NCBI GenBank assembly: GCA_900759445.1
Contig: CAAEVH010000028.1
Coordinates: 30,848-94,847, forward strand
Length of the DNA stretch: 64,000 nt
Direction of reading: 5' to 3'
Origin: an uncultured Raoultella sp.
Lineage (GTDB): Bacteria; Pseudomonadota; Gammaproteobacteria; Enterobacterales; Enterobacteriaceae
Of this stretch, positions 20,504 to 31,902 are shown piece by piece. Each line of letters starts with the position of its first letter. Positions within the stretch are counted from its first letter, which is position 1. The translations under genes and the position numbers were made by a program. The notes under the pieces are model-generated. The model searched no databases and was not told the origin of the DNA. It worked only from the letters and a program-made list of their open reading frames with translations.

Positions 20504-20580
20504 TGTATGATTCGGTCGCTCTGTTTTTTACTGCTATGGTTTAATTTAGAACAGGGCAATATTTGTGTACAGGAGGTCAA

Positions 20581-21222
20581 ATGGGACTGCCTGACAATGC
20601 TTATCAAAGAGTGGAAGCGACGCGCTGGCGACATGTTTGGGTGGTCGGGGATATCCACGGTTGCTTCTCATTATTGATGGCGAAATTGCGCCTGTGTCAT
20701 TTTGATCCGTGGCAGGACCTGCTGGTTTCAGTGGGGGATGTTATCGACCGCGGACCTGACAGTTTGCGTTGCCTGAAACTACTGCGTAAACGCTGGATTA
20801 TCGCGGTCAGAGGGAATCATGAACAGATGGGGCTGGACGCGCTGGCAACCGGGGAGCAATTCCTGTGGTTTATGAATGGCGGTTCGTGGTTTGCGCAGGC
20901 GGAGCAGCCAGCGGCGACAACCGCTCTTGAAACGTGTCGGCAATTACCCTGGATTCTGGAGCTGCGTTGCCAGAACGGCATACACGTTATTGCTCACGCA
21001 GATTACCCTGATGATAATTATCAGTGGCAAAAAGAGGTCGATTTACAGCGGGTACTGTGGGATCGCACAAGGCTGATGAATAAAGGCAACGGCATTCGCG
21101 GCGCGGATCACTTTTGGTTTGGCCATACGCCTCTGCGTCAGCGGCTGGATCACGAGAATCTGCACTATATTGATACCGGTGCGGTGTTTGGTGGCGAGTT
21201 GACGCTGGTGCAACTGCAATAA
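20581..21222 (+). CDS. pphA: PphA, serine/threonine protein phosphatase 1
   Basis: A PPP-family metallophosphatase (213 aa) that in E. coli responds to protein misfolding through the Cpx pathway. Motifs are GDIHGC, VGDVIDRGPDS and RGNHEQM for the dimetal site, with HADYP and FGHTPLR supplying later ligands. The ATG at 20581 follows a strong AGGAGG; an in-frame start 18 bases upstream has no such site. It follows the unknown gene on the same strand with a 77-bp gap. Confidence 0.95.
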   Translation: MGLPDNAYQRVEATRWRHVWVVGDIHGCFSLLMAKLRLCHFDPWQDLLVSVGDVIDRGPDSLRCLKLLRKRWIIAVRGNHEQMGLDALATGEQFLWFMNGGSWFAQAEQPAATTALETCRQLPWILELRCQNGIHVIAHADYPDDNYQWQKEVDLQRVLWDRTRLMNKGNGIRGADHFWFGHTPLRQRLDHENLHYIDTGAVFGGELTLVQLQ

Positions 21223-21414
21223 TCAAAAATCGCTGTATTCCTGGGCCGGACGCCAGAAGCTGTCGATGTAGTCATCCGCGGGTAAACATCCGCCGTTACG
21301 AATACGCTGATCGTCCATCGATATCAGGCACTGCTGCTCAGTTTTGTAGACATCAACAACGATATCTTCACAACCGCCACCCAGGTAGCACACAAAAAGA
21401 ACCAGCGTGAACAT
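21223..21414 (-). CDS. yebW: YebW, small uncharacterised protein
   Basis: A 63-aa protein from MFTLVLFVCYLGGGCEDIVV; an upstream in-frame ATG gives 8 extra residues absent from E. coli YebW. A short hydrophobic start and four to five cysteines are seen, and the rest is soluble (YIDSFWRPAQEYSDF at the end). Function unknown. Its stop directly abuts the convergent pphA stop. Confidence 0.88.
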   Translation of the reverse strand: MFTLVLFVCYLGGGCEDIVVDVYKTEQQCLISMDDQRIRNGGCLPADDYIDSFWRPAQEYSDF

Positions 21415-21516
21415 TCCATCCTCAAATGGTAAAGCCATACCTGTAGTGTAGAAGATGTTGATAGATGAGGGAAATTAACCAAGAAATAACCCGTCTGGCG
21501 ACGGGTTCTTTTTGAA

Positions 21517-21753
21517 TCAGGCAAGGCGCATGATCCAGGCATCTGACTTACGATCGTAGTGCTCGCGAAATAGAACTGAATGTTCTCCGTTAAGAAGGGC
21601 CGGGACGCTGGTGTCGGCATCCCAGGCATCAAGTTGCATGCATAAATCCGGATCGGATTTACACGGAATGGTTAACGTTCGGTCCCCTGGCGATTCGCCA
21701 TGTAACTCGGCGTCGTCGATTTCAAAAGCGCCAATGCGCACACTGGTTTTCAT
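21517..21753 (-). CDS. yebV: YebV, small conserved protein
   Basis: A 78-aa soluble protein, near identical to E. coli YebV (SVRIGAFEIDDAELHGESPG, TIPCKSDPDLCMQLDAWDAD). Two adjacent ATG codons exist; the second gives the 78-aa family length. It lies downstream of rsmF on the same strand. Function unknown. Confidence 0.92.
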   Translation of the reverse strand: MKTSVRIGAFEIDDAELHGESPGDRTLTIPCKSDPDLCMQLDAWDADTSVPALLNGEHSVLFREHYDRKSDAWIMRLA

Positions 21754-21853
21754 CATCGTGCTCTCCGTTTATTTGCTGGTTGTGGTACGACCAGTTAGGC
21801 CGTCCATTTTTCAGCGTAGTCAACGTTAGCAAAAGCGCCAGTAAAAACGTGCG

Positions 21854-23275
21854 TTATCCTGTAAAGAGTTTGCCATCCCGGACAAGATCGCGCGGGTAGC
21901 TATTCTTTAATCGCGATCCAATACGTTTCGCCAGGCCAATCGGCTGATGCTGGAACGTAACCAGCACATCGTCGGTGGTCGGTGCGGTCTGCGGGTAGAC
22001 ATCCCGTCCGCGGTACCACTCTTCGGCTTCGGCAAGGGTCAGTTCAAACGCATGGCTGTGATTTGTGCTGGCGAGAGCAATGATGGCTTCATGCTGCCAG
22101 CGGTACCCTTTATTGTGCGTTTCAGCGAGTTTGATGCCGAGTCGGGAAAAGCGGACTTTGCCGATCAGGGGTTCAATCTCAGTTGGGAATAGCCAAATCT
22201 CTTTATCACGCTGCCACAGGCGCAGAGTGTCTTCCCACTGCAATCCACAGGCGTTAGCGGCCTGAGTGACAAGCGCGGATTCACGTCCTTTAAGCGGGCT
22301 GAACGGGAAGTTACCGACTTTGTATTTTGGCGTCGGTAGTGCAGGGATCGCGGCGGTTTTGCGCAGACGTGCGACGAAAAAACCTTCACAATCGTAGATC
22401 TGCGGGAACACATGCAGGAATCCTTCCGGGGTCAGGGCGCGTTCAGCCTGCGGGAATAAATCGCCCAGTGGTAAAAACTCGACGGCGTCCGGGTAGGTCT
22501 CAATCAACCACTGCATAATGTCTTCATTTTCGTCACGGTTCAGCGTGCAGGTCGAGTAAACCAACATGCCGCCGGGACGCAAGGCATGAAAGGCGCTGTC
22601 GAGAAGTTCGCGCTGGGTTGCGGCAATTTCCAGATTACTTTCTGGCGACCAGTTTTTTAGCGCATCGGGATCTTTACGCACCACGCCTTCACCGGAACAC
22701 GGCGCGTCCAGCAAAATGGCATCGAAGGCTTCTGGCAACGCTGCGCCAAATACCCGCCCGTCAAAATGGGTTAGCGCGACATTGGCTATCCCGCATCGGC
22801 TGATATTGGCATGCAGGACTTTGACGCGACTGGCGGAAAACTCATTTGCCAGAATCGCACCCTGATTTTTCATTTTTGCGGCAATTTGCGTGGTTTTGGA
22901 GCCGGGGGCTGCCGCGACATCCATCACGCGATCCGGGGTATTGCCATCGGCAAACAGCGCGGCGACCGGCAGCATTGAGCTGGCTTCCTGAATATAAAAC
23001 AGGCCGCTTAAATGTTCCGCGGTACTGCCGAGCGGTACTGACTTTTCATCATCGCGTTCGATCCAGAAACCTTCAGCGCACCAGGGTATCGGAGTGAGCG
23101 ACCAGTTGTAAGGTGCAGTCAGAGTGAGGAAGTCGGCAACGGAGATTTTCAGCGTATTGACGCGGATGCTGCGACGAAGCGGACGCTGGCAGGCAGCGAG
23201 AAAATCATCAAATGAGAGCGTGGAAGGCATTGCTTCACGCATTTGGTTTAGAAAGGCGTCGGGAAAATAAGCCAC
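21854..23275 (-). CDS. rsmF: RsmF, 16S rRNA m5C1407 methyltransferase
   Basis: Methylates C1407 of 16S rRNA using SAM. About 473 aa. RsmB/RsmF motifs are the SAM site [15 protein letters not shown], the DAPCSGEG catalytic-turn Cys and the nucleophile Cys in YSTCTL. The C-terminal PUA-like part covers about 390-473. The start is uncertain: GTG at 23275 gives MAYFPDAF, which best fits the family (E. coli MAQHTVYFPDAF). The open frame continues upstream into letB without homology. It is downstream of letB, likely in one operon. Confidence 0.93.
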   Translation of the reverse strand: MAYFPDAFLNQMREAMPSTLSFDDFLAACQRPLRRSIRVNTLKISVADFLTLTAPYNWSLTPIPWCAEGFWIERDDEKSVPLGSTAEHLSGLFYIQEASSMLPVAALFADGNTPDRVMDVAAAPGSKTTQIAAKMKNQGAILANEFSASRVKVLHANISRCGIANVALTHFDGRVFGAALPEAFDAILLDAPCSGEGVVRKDPDALKNWSPESNLEIAATQRELLDSAFHALRPGGMLVYSTCTLNRDENEDIMQWLIETYPDAVEFLPLGDLFPQAERALTPEGFLHVFPQIYDCEGFFVARLRKTAAIPALPTPKYKVGNFPFSPLKGRESALVTQAANACGLQWEDTLRLWQRDKEIWLFPTEIEPLIGKVRFSRLGIKLAETHNKGYRWQHEAIIALASTNHSHAFELTLAEAEEWYRGRDVYPQTAPTTDDVLVTFQHQPIGLAKRIGSRLKNSYPRDLVRDGKLFTG

Positions 23276-23358
23276 TTGGTACCACCGGCAAAAAAACAGG
23301 TGCGCAGTGTAGCATAAGTGCTCCGGCGCGAGTATGTACGCCGGAGCAAGGGGAGAGA

Positions 23359-25992
23359 TTAACGTGGCAGGGCGGTTCCCCATTCACGCCACTCTTTTGG
23401 TTCGCTTTCGAGCAGCAGGAAGTGTTTACCTGCCTGCGCTTTCGGGGCCAACGGCGTACCCGGTGGCGTAGCGAAGGCGATTCCGCCGCGAATGAACTGA
23501 TTGAAGGTACCGGTCTTCACGACGCCGCCGGTCAAACCAAAGTCGAGATTGTATCCGGATGCCAGCCAGAACACGGAGTTGTTCCGCACCAGATGCTGAT
23601 AACGCTGGCTAATGCGCATCGCCACCATCACGCGGTCAGAAAGCGAGCCCAGCGTCAGCCCAGTGACGGTCCCCACTTCAATGCCTCTGAACAGGACTGG
23701 CGTACCGATATTCAGCGAACCTGCTTCCGGCGCTTCTACCACAATACTCAGACCATCGAGGTAACGAGAGTCGGTAATGGTGGCTTCCTGCAGTTCAAAA
23801 TCACGGCGCGGGTTACCGCGTCCTGGTTCAACGTTAATATACGGCTGTAAGATCGTATCCAGATGCTCGACGCCTGCCGCTGAAATTTGCGGTGTGATCA
23901 CGGAGAAGCGGGTACCGCTACGGGCAAAAGTCTGCACGTATTCCGGATACAGAACCGCTTTTGCCTGAACTTCGTTACGGGCGGTGATCAGCTCAAGCGT
24001 CTGGATCTGGCCGATATCGATCCCCAGGTAGCGAATTGGCATGCCCGCCGCGAGTTTGCCGGCATCGAACGCGTGTAGGGTTATCTGGCCGCCCACCGCA
24101 CGCGCGGCGGTTTCGGAAGCATACAGAATACGCTTGTCGCCTTTGCGTTGGCTGGCGCTGGCGCCGCTGAGGTTATCGAAGCTAATCGCCCCTTTGAGCG
24201 CTCGCGACAGGGGAGATGCCTGTACGGTCAATCCGCTACCGTTAAGCTGAACCTTTGCCCCGCCTTCGGCCCAGAATACGCTGTTGCTGGTCAGCAGGTT
24301 GCGATATTCCGGTTTGATATGCAGATCGATATCAAACGCATCGGCGCGTGGGCGAACGCTAATCACTTCACCGACCTCGAATTTGCGGTATAAGACCACC
24401 GAACCGGCCTGCACATCAGGCAGCGTTTCGGCGCTCAGGCTGAGCGTGGTAGTTGGCAGATCGCTCAGGCTGTTTTCAATCGCTTTTTCCAGGTTGGCAT
24501 ACAGCGGGTAGCTTTTTTTCATTTCACCCTTGGTACCGGGCAAAATACGAATGCCGCCGCTGAGCCATTCGCTGGCGCTGGCGCCAAGGAATTCCACGCC
24601 ATCAAGCCCGACCTTGACGTCAACGCGGCTGTTGACCACAAACTTACTGTCACCTTGCACCAGGGCGCGATGCTGTGGTTCGATGGCAACGGTAAATGAA
24701 ACACCTTTGCCAGAGAGCGTGCGATCAATCACCTGACCGACCTGTACGCCGTGGAGAATCAGCGGCTGACCGGCATCAATACCGTAACTCTCCGGCGCGG
24801 TCAGCGTAAGCGTCATGACGCCCGGATCGTGTAACAACGACTTCTCAGCAGGAATAACCGCAAACTGGTTACGCGGCTCGCCTTCGCCAGGTACCAGCTC
24901 GAAAGTTTTGCCCGTCAGTAGCGAACTGATATTGGCATCGTTTAACGATAATTTAGGGCTGTGTAATTCAATCCGCGTATTGTCGCGCAGCAGCGTTACG
25001 ACGCTGGGATCGACCGTCATTTCGCCGGTCACTTTACCGCCCGGATTTAAATCCAGTTTGGTCAGTTGCCCGACTTCTAATCCTTGATACATCAGCGACG
25101 TTGAGCCGGCCTTGAGTCCATCGCCGCTGGGTAAATCAAGCTTGACGATCACTCCCCGCTGGCTGTGCGCGAGATCCTGATACAAACCAAACGTGTCATC
25201 GGCCACCGCGGGTTTAGAGTCTTCGGGCGAATCAAAAGCAATGGCGCCATTGACCAGCGCCGCCAGACTCTCCAGCTTGATTTTCGCTCCGCTGAGGCTG
25301 ACATCCGCATTCACACCGGACACGTTCCAGAAACGGCTGCCTTTTTTCACCAGGTTGGTAAAGCGACGTTCGATCAGCACGTCGATGGTTACGCCCTGAT
25401 GATTTGGGTTGATGGTGTAGTCATACACCCGGCCCACCGGAATCTTGCGGAAATAAACCAGCGAACCGCTATTGAGCGACCCGAGGTCGGGGGCGCGCAG
25501 ATGCAGCATCAAATCGCCATTATCCAGACGATATTTGGGCTGCGTATCGAGGGCGACGAAATGATCTTCCGGCTCGCCGGTTCCGGGCATCATGCCGATA
25601 TAGTTACCGCCAACCAACGCATCCAGACCAGAAACCCCCGCCAGCGACGCTTTCGGCGTGACTAACCAGAACTGGGTATCTTTGCGCAGAGCATCTTTCA
25701 TGGTCGATTTGATGCTGACGCGCACTTCAATTTTGCGTAGATCTTCGCTGAGGTTGATATCCTGCACTGTGCCCACTTCAACGCCCTGATAACGAACGGG
25801 AGTACGGCCCGGCACAATGCCGTCAGCAGACATAAAGTCAATGGTTACGGTATTGCCGCGATCTTCATAGCTTCCCCAGATAAGCCATCCTGCAATCATC
25901 AGCGCGATGAACGGCAGCAGCCAGAACGGAGAGATACGGCGTTTAGTTTTAATCTGCGCTTCAGTCTGCGAAGCGGGCGTTTCCTGACTCAT
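23359..25992 (-). CDS. letB: LetB (YebT), seven-MCE-domain lipid transport tunnel
   Basis: An 877-aa inner-membrane-anchored protein, the exact E. coli length. One membrane helix (about 24-42) is followed by seven MCE domains that stack as rings and form a hydrophobic tunnel between the inner and outer membranes. Each repeat carries a V-x-Y-x-G-[IVL]-x-V-G-like core (for example [64 protein letters not shown]). The start MSQETPAS overlaps the end of letA by 32 bases, so the two are translationally linked. Confidence 0.97.
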   Translation of the reverse strand: MSQETPASQTEAQIKTKRRISPFWLLPFIALMIAGWLIWGSYEDRGNTVTIDFMSADGIVPGRTPVRYQGVEVGTVQDINLSEDLRKIEVRVSIKSTMKDALRKDTQFWLVTPKASLAGVSGLDALVGGNYIGMMPGTGEPEDHFVALDTQPKYRLDNGDLMLHLRAPDLGSLNSGSLVYFRKIPVGRVYDYTINPNHQGVTIDVLIERRFTNLVKKGSRFWNVSGVNADVSLSGAKIKLESLAALVNGAIAFDSPEDSKPAVADDTFGLYQDLAHSQRGVIVKLDLPSGDGLKAGSTSLMYQGLEVGQLTKLDLNPGGKVTGEMTVDPSVVTLLRDNTRIELHSPKLSLNDANISSLLTGKTFELVPGEGEPRNQFAVIPAEKSLLHDPGVMTLTLTAPESYGIDAGQPLILHGVQVGQVIDRTLSGKGVSFTVAIEPQHRALVQGDSKFVVNSRVDVKVGLDGVEFLGASASEWLSGGIRILPGTKGEMKKSYPLYANLEKAIENSLSDLPTTTLSLSAETLPDVQAGSVVLYRKFEVGEVISVRPRADAFDIDLHIKPEYRNLLTSNSVFWAEGGAKVQLNGSGLTVQASPLSRALKGAISFDNLSGASASQRKGDKRILYASETAARAVGGQITLHAFDAGKLAAGMPIRYLGIDIGQIQTLELITARNEVQAKAVLYPEYVQTFARSGTRFSVITPQISAAGVEHLDTILQPYINVEPGRGNPRRDFELQEATITDSRYLDGLSIVVEAPEAGSLNIGTPVLFRGIEVGTVTGLTLGSLSDRVMVAMRISQRYQHLVRNNSVFWLASGYNLDFGLTGGVVKTGTFNQFIRGGIAFATPPGTPLAPKAQAGKHFLLLESEPKEWREWGTALPR

Positions 25993-27244
25993 GTGCATCC
26001 CAAAGTAAGCGGCTGTCCAGCCATTCCACAGCAAGAATAGTCAATATTACCGCTGCGCCGAAATAAAACGCAGCTGGCCCCATAGTAAAAGCAAGTATCT
26101 GATCGCGATTAATCAGCGACATGGTTAAAGCGATAACAAAGAGATCCAGCATCGACCAGCGACCAATCCAGGTCACCATACGCAGCAGTTTGATGCGGGT
26201 ACGCAATCCTTGCTCACATCTAAAATGGATGCTGATGAGCAACGTAAACATCACAATCACTTTGGTGAATGGCACCAGAATACTGGCGATAAAAACAATC
26301 GCCGCTACGCCAACGTTGCTGTTCGCCAGGGACATTATGCCTGACAGGATCGTGTCTTCCTGGCGGCCGCCATTGACATAAATTACCGAGATGGGCAGCA
26401 GATTAGCAGGCAAAAGCAGGACGATCGAGGCTAGCAGAGCAGCCCAACATTTTTGGATACTTTGATTCCTGCGCCAGCGCAACGGGATATGACAGCGAGG
26501 GCAGCGACCTCGGGTGTCCGGATAACCTGTAAAGTGGCAGCCGAGGCAGACGCGGAGTTTTTCATCGGGCCGATGGGCTGGTCTTTGCGGGTAGAAACGG
26601 TCCCAAAGCTGCTCAACGTTAAGGTGCGACAGCGTCAAAACACTGAGGATCACCAGCGCAATAAAAGCAAACAGACCTACACCGGGTTGCAAAAAAGCAT
26701 AGTCCTGAACTTTGATTGATGCGACGCCAATGCCCACCAGATAGATATCAAGCATCACCCACTCTTTGAGCCTTTCCAGCATCAGCAGCACTGGGCGCAG
26801 GTTCATCCCAAGAATATTGCCAAACCACAGATAAGCGATTGAGGTCACGAGAATGATGGGCGCGCCGGCAACGCAAAAGAGTACAAAGGATGCGGTGAGT
26901 GGGTCGCCTTGTCGGGTCATTTGCCAGATGCCTTGCAGCACATTGGCGTCAATGCGCACACCTAATAAATAGATGTGCAGGAGTGGTTCTCCCCAGGCAA
27001 AGGGCATCAGCAGCAGCATGGTGAAAGCCATAGCCGCCAGTCGTGTTAATGACCAGTCGCGTCCGTCACGAATTTTTGCCTGGCAGCGTGGGCAAAATGC
27101 ACTTTGGTGCGAACGCATTTTAGGCAAGCTAAAGATCAGGTCACATTCAGGGCAACGATGGTAATGCGCACGAGGGAGTGCATCACCAATGGACCTGATG
27201 GCTATTTTTTTAGTCGGCGTGATGCGTGGTGTCGTTAAGGCCAT
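25961..27244 (-). CDS. letA: LetA (YebS), inner-membrane partner of LetB
   Basis: A 427-aa PqiA-family membrane protein that loads or drives lipids into the LetB tunnel. Two zinc-ribbon-like modules are visible: CPECDLIF...CPRCQAK (about 32-56) and CLGCHFTG...CPRCHIPL (about 235-255). Each is followed by a four-helix membrane bundle. It is the first gene of letA-letB-rsmF and divergent from msrC. Confidence 0.96.
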   Translation of the reverse strand: MALTTPRITPTKKIAIRSIGDALPRAHYHRCPECDLIFSLPKMRSHQSAFCPRCQAKIRDGRDWSLTRLAAMAFTMLLLMPFAWGEPLLHIYLLGVRIDANVLQGIWQMTRQGDPLTASFVLFCVAGAPIILVTSIAYLWFGNILGMNLRPVLLMLERLKEWVMLDIYLVGIGVASIKVQDYAFLQPGVGLFAFIALVILSVLTLSHLNVEQLWDRFYPQRPAHRPDEKLRVCLGCHFTGYPDTRGRCPRCHIPLRWRRNQSIQKCWAALLASIVLLLPANLLPISVIYVNGGRQEDTILSGIMSLANSNVGVAAIVFIASILVPFTKVIVMFTLLISIHFRCEQGLRTRIKLLRMVTWIGRWSMLDLFVIALTMSLINRDQILAFTMGPAAFYFGAAVILTILAVEWLDSRLLWDAHESGNARFAD

Positions 27245-27372
27245 GTATCGCGAATCAAATTGTTGAAGTAATGTTATCTTAACTCATGACGGGAATGATC
27301 TTGAGCATTAACGCATTTAATGTTTATTTTAGTAGGCTGCAGCTTTAAGTAAGACAACTAAGTGATTACATA

Positions 27373-27870
27373 ATGAACAAAACAGAGCTATACACGGATC
27401 TGAACCGTGACTTTCAGGCATTAATGGCAGGTGAAACCAGTTTTCTGGCAACGCTGGCAAATACCAGCGCGTTGTTGTTCGAACGTCTTGCAGAAGTGAA
27501 CTGGGCCGGTTTTTATCTGCTCGAAAACGATATGCTGGTGCTGGGACCTTTCCAGGGAAAAATCGCCTGCGTGCGGATCCCGGTAGGACGCGGGGTGTGT
27601 GGGACCGCAGTAGCGCAGAACCAGGTTCAGCGCATTGAGGACGTTCATGCTTTTGACGGACACATCGCATGTGATGCCGCCAGCAACGCTGAAATCGTCC
27701 TGCCAATCACCGTCGAAAATCAGATAATCGGCGTGCTGGATATCGATAGCACCGCGTTTGGCCGCTTTACTGACGAGGATGAACAGGGGCTGCGAACGCT
27801 GGTGGCACAGCTTGAAACCGTGCTTGCAACGACGGATTACAAAAAATTCTTTGCGCGCGTCGCAGGATAA
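27373..27870 (+). CDS. msrC: MsrC (YebR), free methionine-(R)-sulfoxide reductase
   Basis: A 165-aa GAF-domain enzyme that reduces free Met-R-sulfoxide. The three redox cysteines of the family are present at about 66 (KIACVRIP), 76 (GRGVCGTA) and 100 (HIACDAAS). ATG 27373 fits the family start. It stands alone, divergent from letA and upstream of proQ. Confidence 0.96.
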   Translation: MNKTELYTDLNRDFQALMAGETSFLATLANTSALLFERLAEVNWAGFYLLENDMLVLGPFQGKIACVRIPVGRGVCGTAVAQNQVQRIEDVHAFDGHIACDAASNAEIVLPITVENQIIGVLDIDSTAFGRFTDEDEQGLRTLVAQLETVLATTDYKKFFARVAG

Positions 27871-27966
27871 TCAACGGATAACGTAGCAATTACTGATGAC
27901 GTCATTATAATGTCGCCTGTTCATGCCTGCGCTTGTTGGCTACGTCCGTTGTAATCAGGAAATTTC

Positions 27967-28653
27967 ATGGAAAATCAACCTAAGTTGAATAGCAGTAAAG
28001 AAGTCATCGCGTTTCTGGCCGAACGCTTCCCGCAGTGCTTTAGTGCGGAAGGCGAAGCGCGCCCACTGAAAATTGGCATTTTTCAGGATCTGGTAGAGCG
28101 TGTTGAGGGCGAAATGAACCTCAGCAAGACGCAGCTCCGCTCTGCCTTACGTCTCTATACTTCAAGCTGGCGCTATCTGTATGGCGTTAAATTGGGCGCA
28201 ACGCGTGTTGATCTCGACGGCAACCCTTGTGGTGAGCTGGATGAGCAGCACGTTGAACATGCTCGCAAACAGCTGGAAGAAGCTAAAGCCCGCGTTCAGG
28301 CGCAACGTGCAGAGCAACAGGCGAAAAAACGCGAAGCAGCCGCTGCTGCCGGTGAAAAAGAAGACGCACCGCGTCGCGAGCGTAAGCCGCGTCCTGCACC
28401 GCGTCGTAAAGAAGGCGCTGAGCGTAAACCTCGCGCTGAGAAACCAGCAGCAAAAGCACCGCGTGCTCCTCGTGAAGAACAGCATACTCCGGTATCTGAT
28501 ATTTCAGTACTGACGGTAGGGCAGTCTCTGAAGGTGAAAGCAGGTAATAATGCGATGGATGCCACCGTATTAGAAATCACCAAAGATGGCGTCCGTGTAC
28601 AGCTGAATTCGGGTATGTCTTTGATTGTACGCGCAGAACACCTGGTGTTCTGA
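27967..28653 (+). CDS. proQ: ProQ, FinO-domain RNA chaperone
   Basis: A global sRNA/mRNA-binding protein of 228 aa (E. coli 232). The N-terminal FinO domain covers about 1-120 ([28 protein letters not shown]). A long Lys/Arg/Ala/Pro-rich linker follows (about 120-178), then a small C-terminal KOW/Tudor-like domain ([12 protein letters not shown]). It is 19 bases before prc, so the pair is an operon; ProQ is also known to be turned over in an osmolarity-linked manner. Confidence 0.97.
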   Translation: MENQPKLNSSKEVIAFLAERFPQCFSAEGEARPLKIGIFQDLVERVEGEMNLSKTQLRSALRLYTSSWRYLYGVKLGATRVDLDGNPCGELDEQHVEHARKQLEEAKARVQAQRAEQQAKKREAAAAAGEKEDAPRRERKPRPAPRRKEGAERKPRAEKPAAKAPRAPREEQHTPVSDISVLTVGQSLKVKAGNNAMDATVLEITKDGVRVQLNSGMSLIVRAEHLVF

Positions 28654-28672
28654 AACGGAGGCCAGGCCTGGC

Positions 28673-30721
28673 ATGAACACTTTTTTTAGGCTTACTGCGT
28701 TAGCTGGTCTGCTTGCATTAGCAGGCCAGGCACTTGCTGTGGAAGATATCACGCGTGCCGATCAAATCCCCGTTTTAAAGGAAGAAACCCAGCATGCGAC
28801 GGTAAGTGAACGTGTGACATCGCGTTTTACGCGTTCGCACTATCGCCAGTTCGATCTGGATCAGGCGTTTTCGGCAAAAATTTTTGACCGCTATTTGAAT
28901 CTGCTCGACTACAGCCACAACGTGCTGTTGGCGAGCGATATCGAACAGTATGCAAAAAAGAAAACGGTCCTTGGCGATGAACTGCGTACCGGCAAGCTGG
29001 ATGTCTTTTACGATCTCTATAATCTGGCGCAAAAACGCCGATTTGAACGTTATCAGTACGCGTTAAGCGTACTGGCACGTCCAATGGATTTCACCGGTAC
29101 CGACACCTTTAACCTCGACCGGAGCAAAGCGCCATGGCCGAAGAGCGAAGCAGAGCTTAACGCGCTGTGGGACGGCAAGGTTAAATTTGACGAACTCAGC
29201 CTGAAGCTGACCGGCAAAACCGATGCGGAAATTCGTGAAACGCTGACGCGTCGCTACAAGTTTGCGATTCGCCGTCTGGCGCAGACCAACAGCGAAGATG
29301 TGTTCTCTCTGGCGATGACGGCTTTCGCCCGTGAGATCGATCCGCATACTAATTATCTCTCTCCACGCAATACCGAACAGTTCAATACTGAAATGAGCCT
29401 GTCTCTGGAAGGTATTGGCGCGGTTTTGCAAATGGATGATGACTACACCGTCATTAACTCCATGGTGGCGGGCGGCCCGGCAGCCAAGAGCAAAGCAATA
29501 AGCGTTGGCGACCGTATTGTCGGCGTGGGTCAGACCGGTAAGGGAATGGTCGACGTGATTGGCTGGCGTCTGGATGACGTTGTAGCGCTGATCAAAGGAC
29601 CCAAAGGCAGCAAAGTTCGCCTTGAAATCCTGCCTGCCGGTAAAGGCACTAAGACGCGCACCGTCACGTTAACGCGTGAACGTATTCGTCTCGAAGACCG
29701 CGCCGTGAAAATGTCCGTGAAAACCGTTGGCAAAGAAAAAGTCGGTGTTCTGGATATCCCTGGCTTCTATGTTGGCCTGACGGATGATGTCAAAGTTCAG
29801 TTGCAGAAGCTGGAAAAACAGAACGTCAGCAGCATCATTATCGATCTGCGTACTAACGGTGGCGGCGCGCTGACCGAAGCCGTTTCGCTCTCAGGTCTGT
29901 TCATTCCTTCCGGCCCGGTGGTTCAGGTTCGTGACAATAACGGTAAAGTGCGTGAAGACAGCGATACCGACGGCGTTGTGTACTACAAAGGTCCGCTGGT
30001 AGTGTTAGTCGATCGCTTCAGTGCTTCGGCATCAGAGATTTTTGCTGCGGCAATGCAGGATTATGGTCGTGCGCTGATCGTTGGTGAACCGACTTTCGGG
30101 AAAGGCACTGTACAGCAGTATCGCTCTCTGAACCGTATTTATGATCAGATGCTGCGTCCGGAATGGCCGGCGCTGGGTTCTGTTCAGTATACGATCCAGA
30201 AATTCTACCGTGTAAACGGTGGCAGTACGCAGCGTAAGGGCGTTACGCCGGACATCATCATGCCGACAGGTAATGAAGAAACGGAAACCGGTGAGAAGTT
30301 TGAAGATAACGCCCTGCCGTGGGATAGCATTGATGCTGCGACTTACACCAAATCAGAGAATCTGACGCCGTTCGGACCTGAATTGTTAAAAGAGCACAAT
30401 GCACGTATTGCCAACGATCCTGAGTTCCAGTACATCATGAAGGATATTGCGCGTTTCAATGCGATGAAGGATAAACGCAACATCGCTTCTCTCAATTACG
30501 CTCAGCGTGAGAAAGAGAATAACGAAGATGACGCAATGCGTCTGGCGCGTATCAACGATCGGTTTAAGCGAGAAGGTAAGCCGCCGCTGAAAAAACTGGA
30601 CGATTTACCGAAGGATTACCAGGAACCAGATCCCTACCTGGATGAAACGGTAAAAATTGCGCTTGACCTGGCGCATCTTGAAAAAGAAAAGCCAGCGGAA
30701 CAGCCCGCAACCAGTAAATAA
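28673..30721 (+). CDS. prc: Prc (Tsp), tail-specific periplasmic protease
   Basis: A 682-aa S41 protease that, with NlpI, degrades MepS and tagged proteins. Signal peptide residues 1-22, then an N-terminal helical domain, a PDZ domain (about 230-320; GIGAVLQMDDDYTVINSMV), and the peptidase domain with the Ser/Lys dyad in DRFSASASEIF and GEPTFGKGTVQ. The ATG at 28673 opens at the signal peptide and follows GGAGGCC. A strong terminator follows. Confidence 0.98.
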   Translation: MNTFFRLTALAGLLALAGQALAVEDITRADQIPVLKEETQHATVSERVTSRFTRSHYRQFDLDQAFSAKIFDRYLNLLDYSHNVLLASDIEQYAKKKTVLGDELRTGKLDVFYDLYNLAQKRRFERYQYALSVLARPMDFTGTDTFNLDRSKAPWPKSEAELNALWDGKVKFDELSLKLTGKTDAEIRETLTRRYKFAIRRLAQTNSEDVFSLAMTAFAREIDPHTNYLSPRNTEQFNTEMSLSLEGIGAVLQMDDDYTVINSMVAGGPAAKSKAISVGDRIVGVGQTGKGMVDVIGWRLDDVVALIKGPKGSKVRLEILPAGKGTKTRTVTLTRERIRLEDRAVKMSVKTVGKEKVGVLDIPGFYVGLTDDVKVQLQKLEKQNVSSIIIDLRTNGGGALTEAVSLSGLFIPSGPVVQVRDNNGKVREDSDTDGVVYYKGPLVVLVDRFSASASEIFAAAMQDYGRALIVGEPTFGKGTVQQYRSLNRIYDQMLRPEWPALGSVQYTIQKFYRVNGGSTQRKGVTPDIIMPTGNEETETGEKFEDNALPWDSIDAATYTKSENLTPFGPELLKEHNARIANDPEFQYIMKDIARFNAMKDKRNIASLNYAQREKENNEDDAMRLARINDRFKREGKPPLKKLDDLPKDYQEPDPYLDETVKIALDLAHLEKEKPAEQPATSK

Positions 30722-30726
30722 CCTCC

Positions 30727-30758
30727 AACAGGCACAAGAAATTGTGCCTGTTTTTTTA
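30727..30758 (+). terminator. Terminator after prc
   Basis: AACAGGCACAA-GAAA-TTGTGCCTGTT is followed by a T run. It closes the proQ-prc unit. Confidence 0.9.
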
Positions 30759-30913
30759 ACAAACGCATGAAGACGTCAGTGTGATACGATAAAATGTAAA
30801 GTTGTGTCTTTCTGGTGACTTAGCACCTATGGATGCTTGAAAATAGCCATAAGACCCATACGATATGGGTAATCGCATAGTGCGTTTTGTTAAATTGAGG
30901 TTAAAAGAAAATT

Positions 30914-31795
30914 ATGATGCGAATCGCGCTCTTCCTGCTGACGAACCTGGCTGTGATGGTCGTTTTCGGGCTGGTATTGAGCCTGACAGGGATTCAGTCA
31001 AGCAGCGTTCAAGGCTTGTTGATCATGGCACTGCTGTTTGGTTTTGGTGGTTCCTTCATTTCGCTGCTGATGTCCAAATGGATGGCGTTAAAATCCGTTG
31101 GTGGGGAAGTGATCGAACAGCCTCGCAATGAAAGAGAACGCTGGCTGATGAATACGGTAGCGAATCAGGCTCGCCAGGCTGGGATCGCTATGCCGCAGGT
31201 TGCAATCTACCATGCGCCAGATATTAACGCGTTTGCTACCGGTGCGCGTCGGGATGCTTCGCTGGTGGCTGTGAGTACAGGCCTGTTGCAAAACATGAGC
31301 CCGGACGAAGCCGAAGCCGTTATCGCGCATGAAATCAGCCACATTGCTAATGGCGATATGGTTACCATGACGCTCATTCAGGGTGTGGTGAACACCTTCG
31401 TTATCTTTATCTCACGTATTCTGGCGCAAATTGCCGCTGGCTTTATGGGCGGAAACCGCGATGAGGGTGAGGGCAGTAACGGCAACCCATTGATCTACTT
31501 CGCAGTGGCGACGGTGCTGGAACTGGTGTTTGGTATTCTGGCGAGCATTATTACCATGTGGTTCTCACGTCATCGTGAATTCCATGCGGATGCCGGTTCA
31601 GCAAAACTGGTGGGGCGTGAGAAAATGATCGCCGCGCTGCAGCGTCTGAAAACCAGCTATGAGCCGCAGGAAGCGACCAGCATGATGGCGTTCTGCATCA
31701 ACGGTAAATCCAAGTCGTTGAGTGAGCTGTTTATGACTCACCCGCCGTTGGATAAACGTATTGAAGCGCTGCGCAGCGGAGAGTATTTGAAGTAA
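30914..31795 (+). CDS. htpX: HtpX, inner-membrane zinc metalloprotease
   Basis: A 293-aa M48 protease for membrane protein quality control, overlapping with FtsH. Two N-terminal membrane helices (about 4-26 and 33-52), the zinc motif HEISH (H139-H143), a second membrane pair and a downstream glutamate in [15 protein letters not shown]. In E. coli it is Cpx-controlled. It is the last gene of the E. coli-like block before the accessory nickel region. Confidence 0.97.
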   Translation: MMRIALFLLTNLAVMVVFGLVLSLTGIQSSSVQGLLIMALLFGFGGSFISLLMSKWMALKSVGGEVIEQPRNERERWLMNTVANQARQAGIAMPQVAIYHAPDINAFATGARRDASLVAVSTGLLQNMSPDEAEAVIAHEISHIANGDMVTMTLIQGVVNTFVIFISRILAQIAAGFMGGNRDEGEGSNGNPLIYFAVATVLELVFGILASIITMWFSRHREFHADAGSAKLVGREKMIAALQRLKTSYEPQEATSMMAFCINGKSKSLSELFMTHPPLDKRIEALRSGEYLK

Positions 31796-31804
31796 GTTAA
31801 TGGC

Positions 31805-31832
31805 TGTCACGGGGCACCCGTTGCTCCGTGAC
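31805..31832 (+). terminator. Hairpin after htpX
   Basis: GTCACGGGGCA and TGCTCCGTGAC arms form a stable hairpin just past the htpX stop. The T tail is poor, so it may be a 3'-stabilising stem rather than a true terminator. Confidence 0.5.
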
Positions 31833-31902
31833 TCATAAAACATAATGGCTATTTAAAGCTATCGATTAAAGCCTCGCCCAGACTATTCTGTCCCAGTTCA
31901 GC

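Noticed and set aside
23276..23383. N-terminal extension of rsmF into letB
   Set aside because: 36 extra in-frame codons are antisense-free but overlap the letB end and have no family homology; GTG 23275 fits the family start better.
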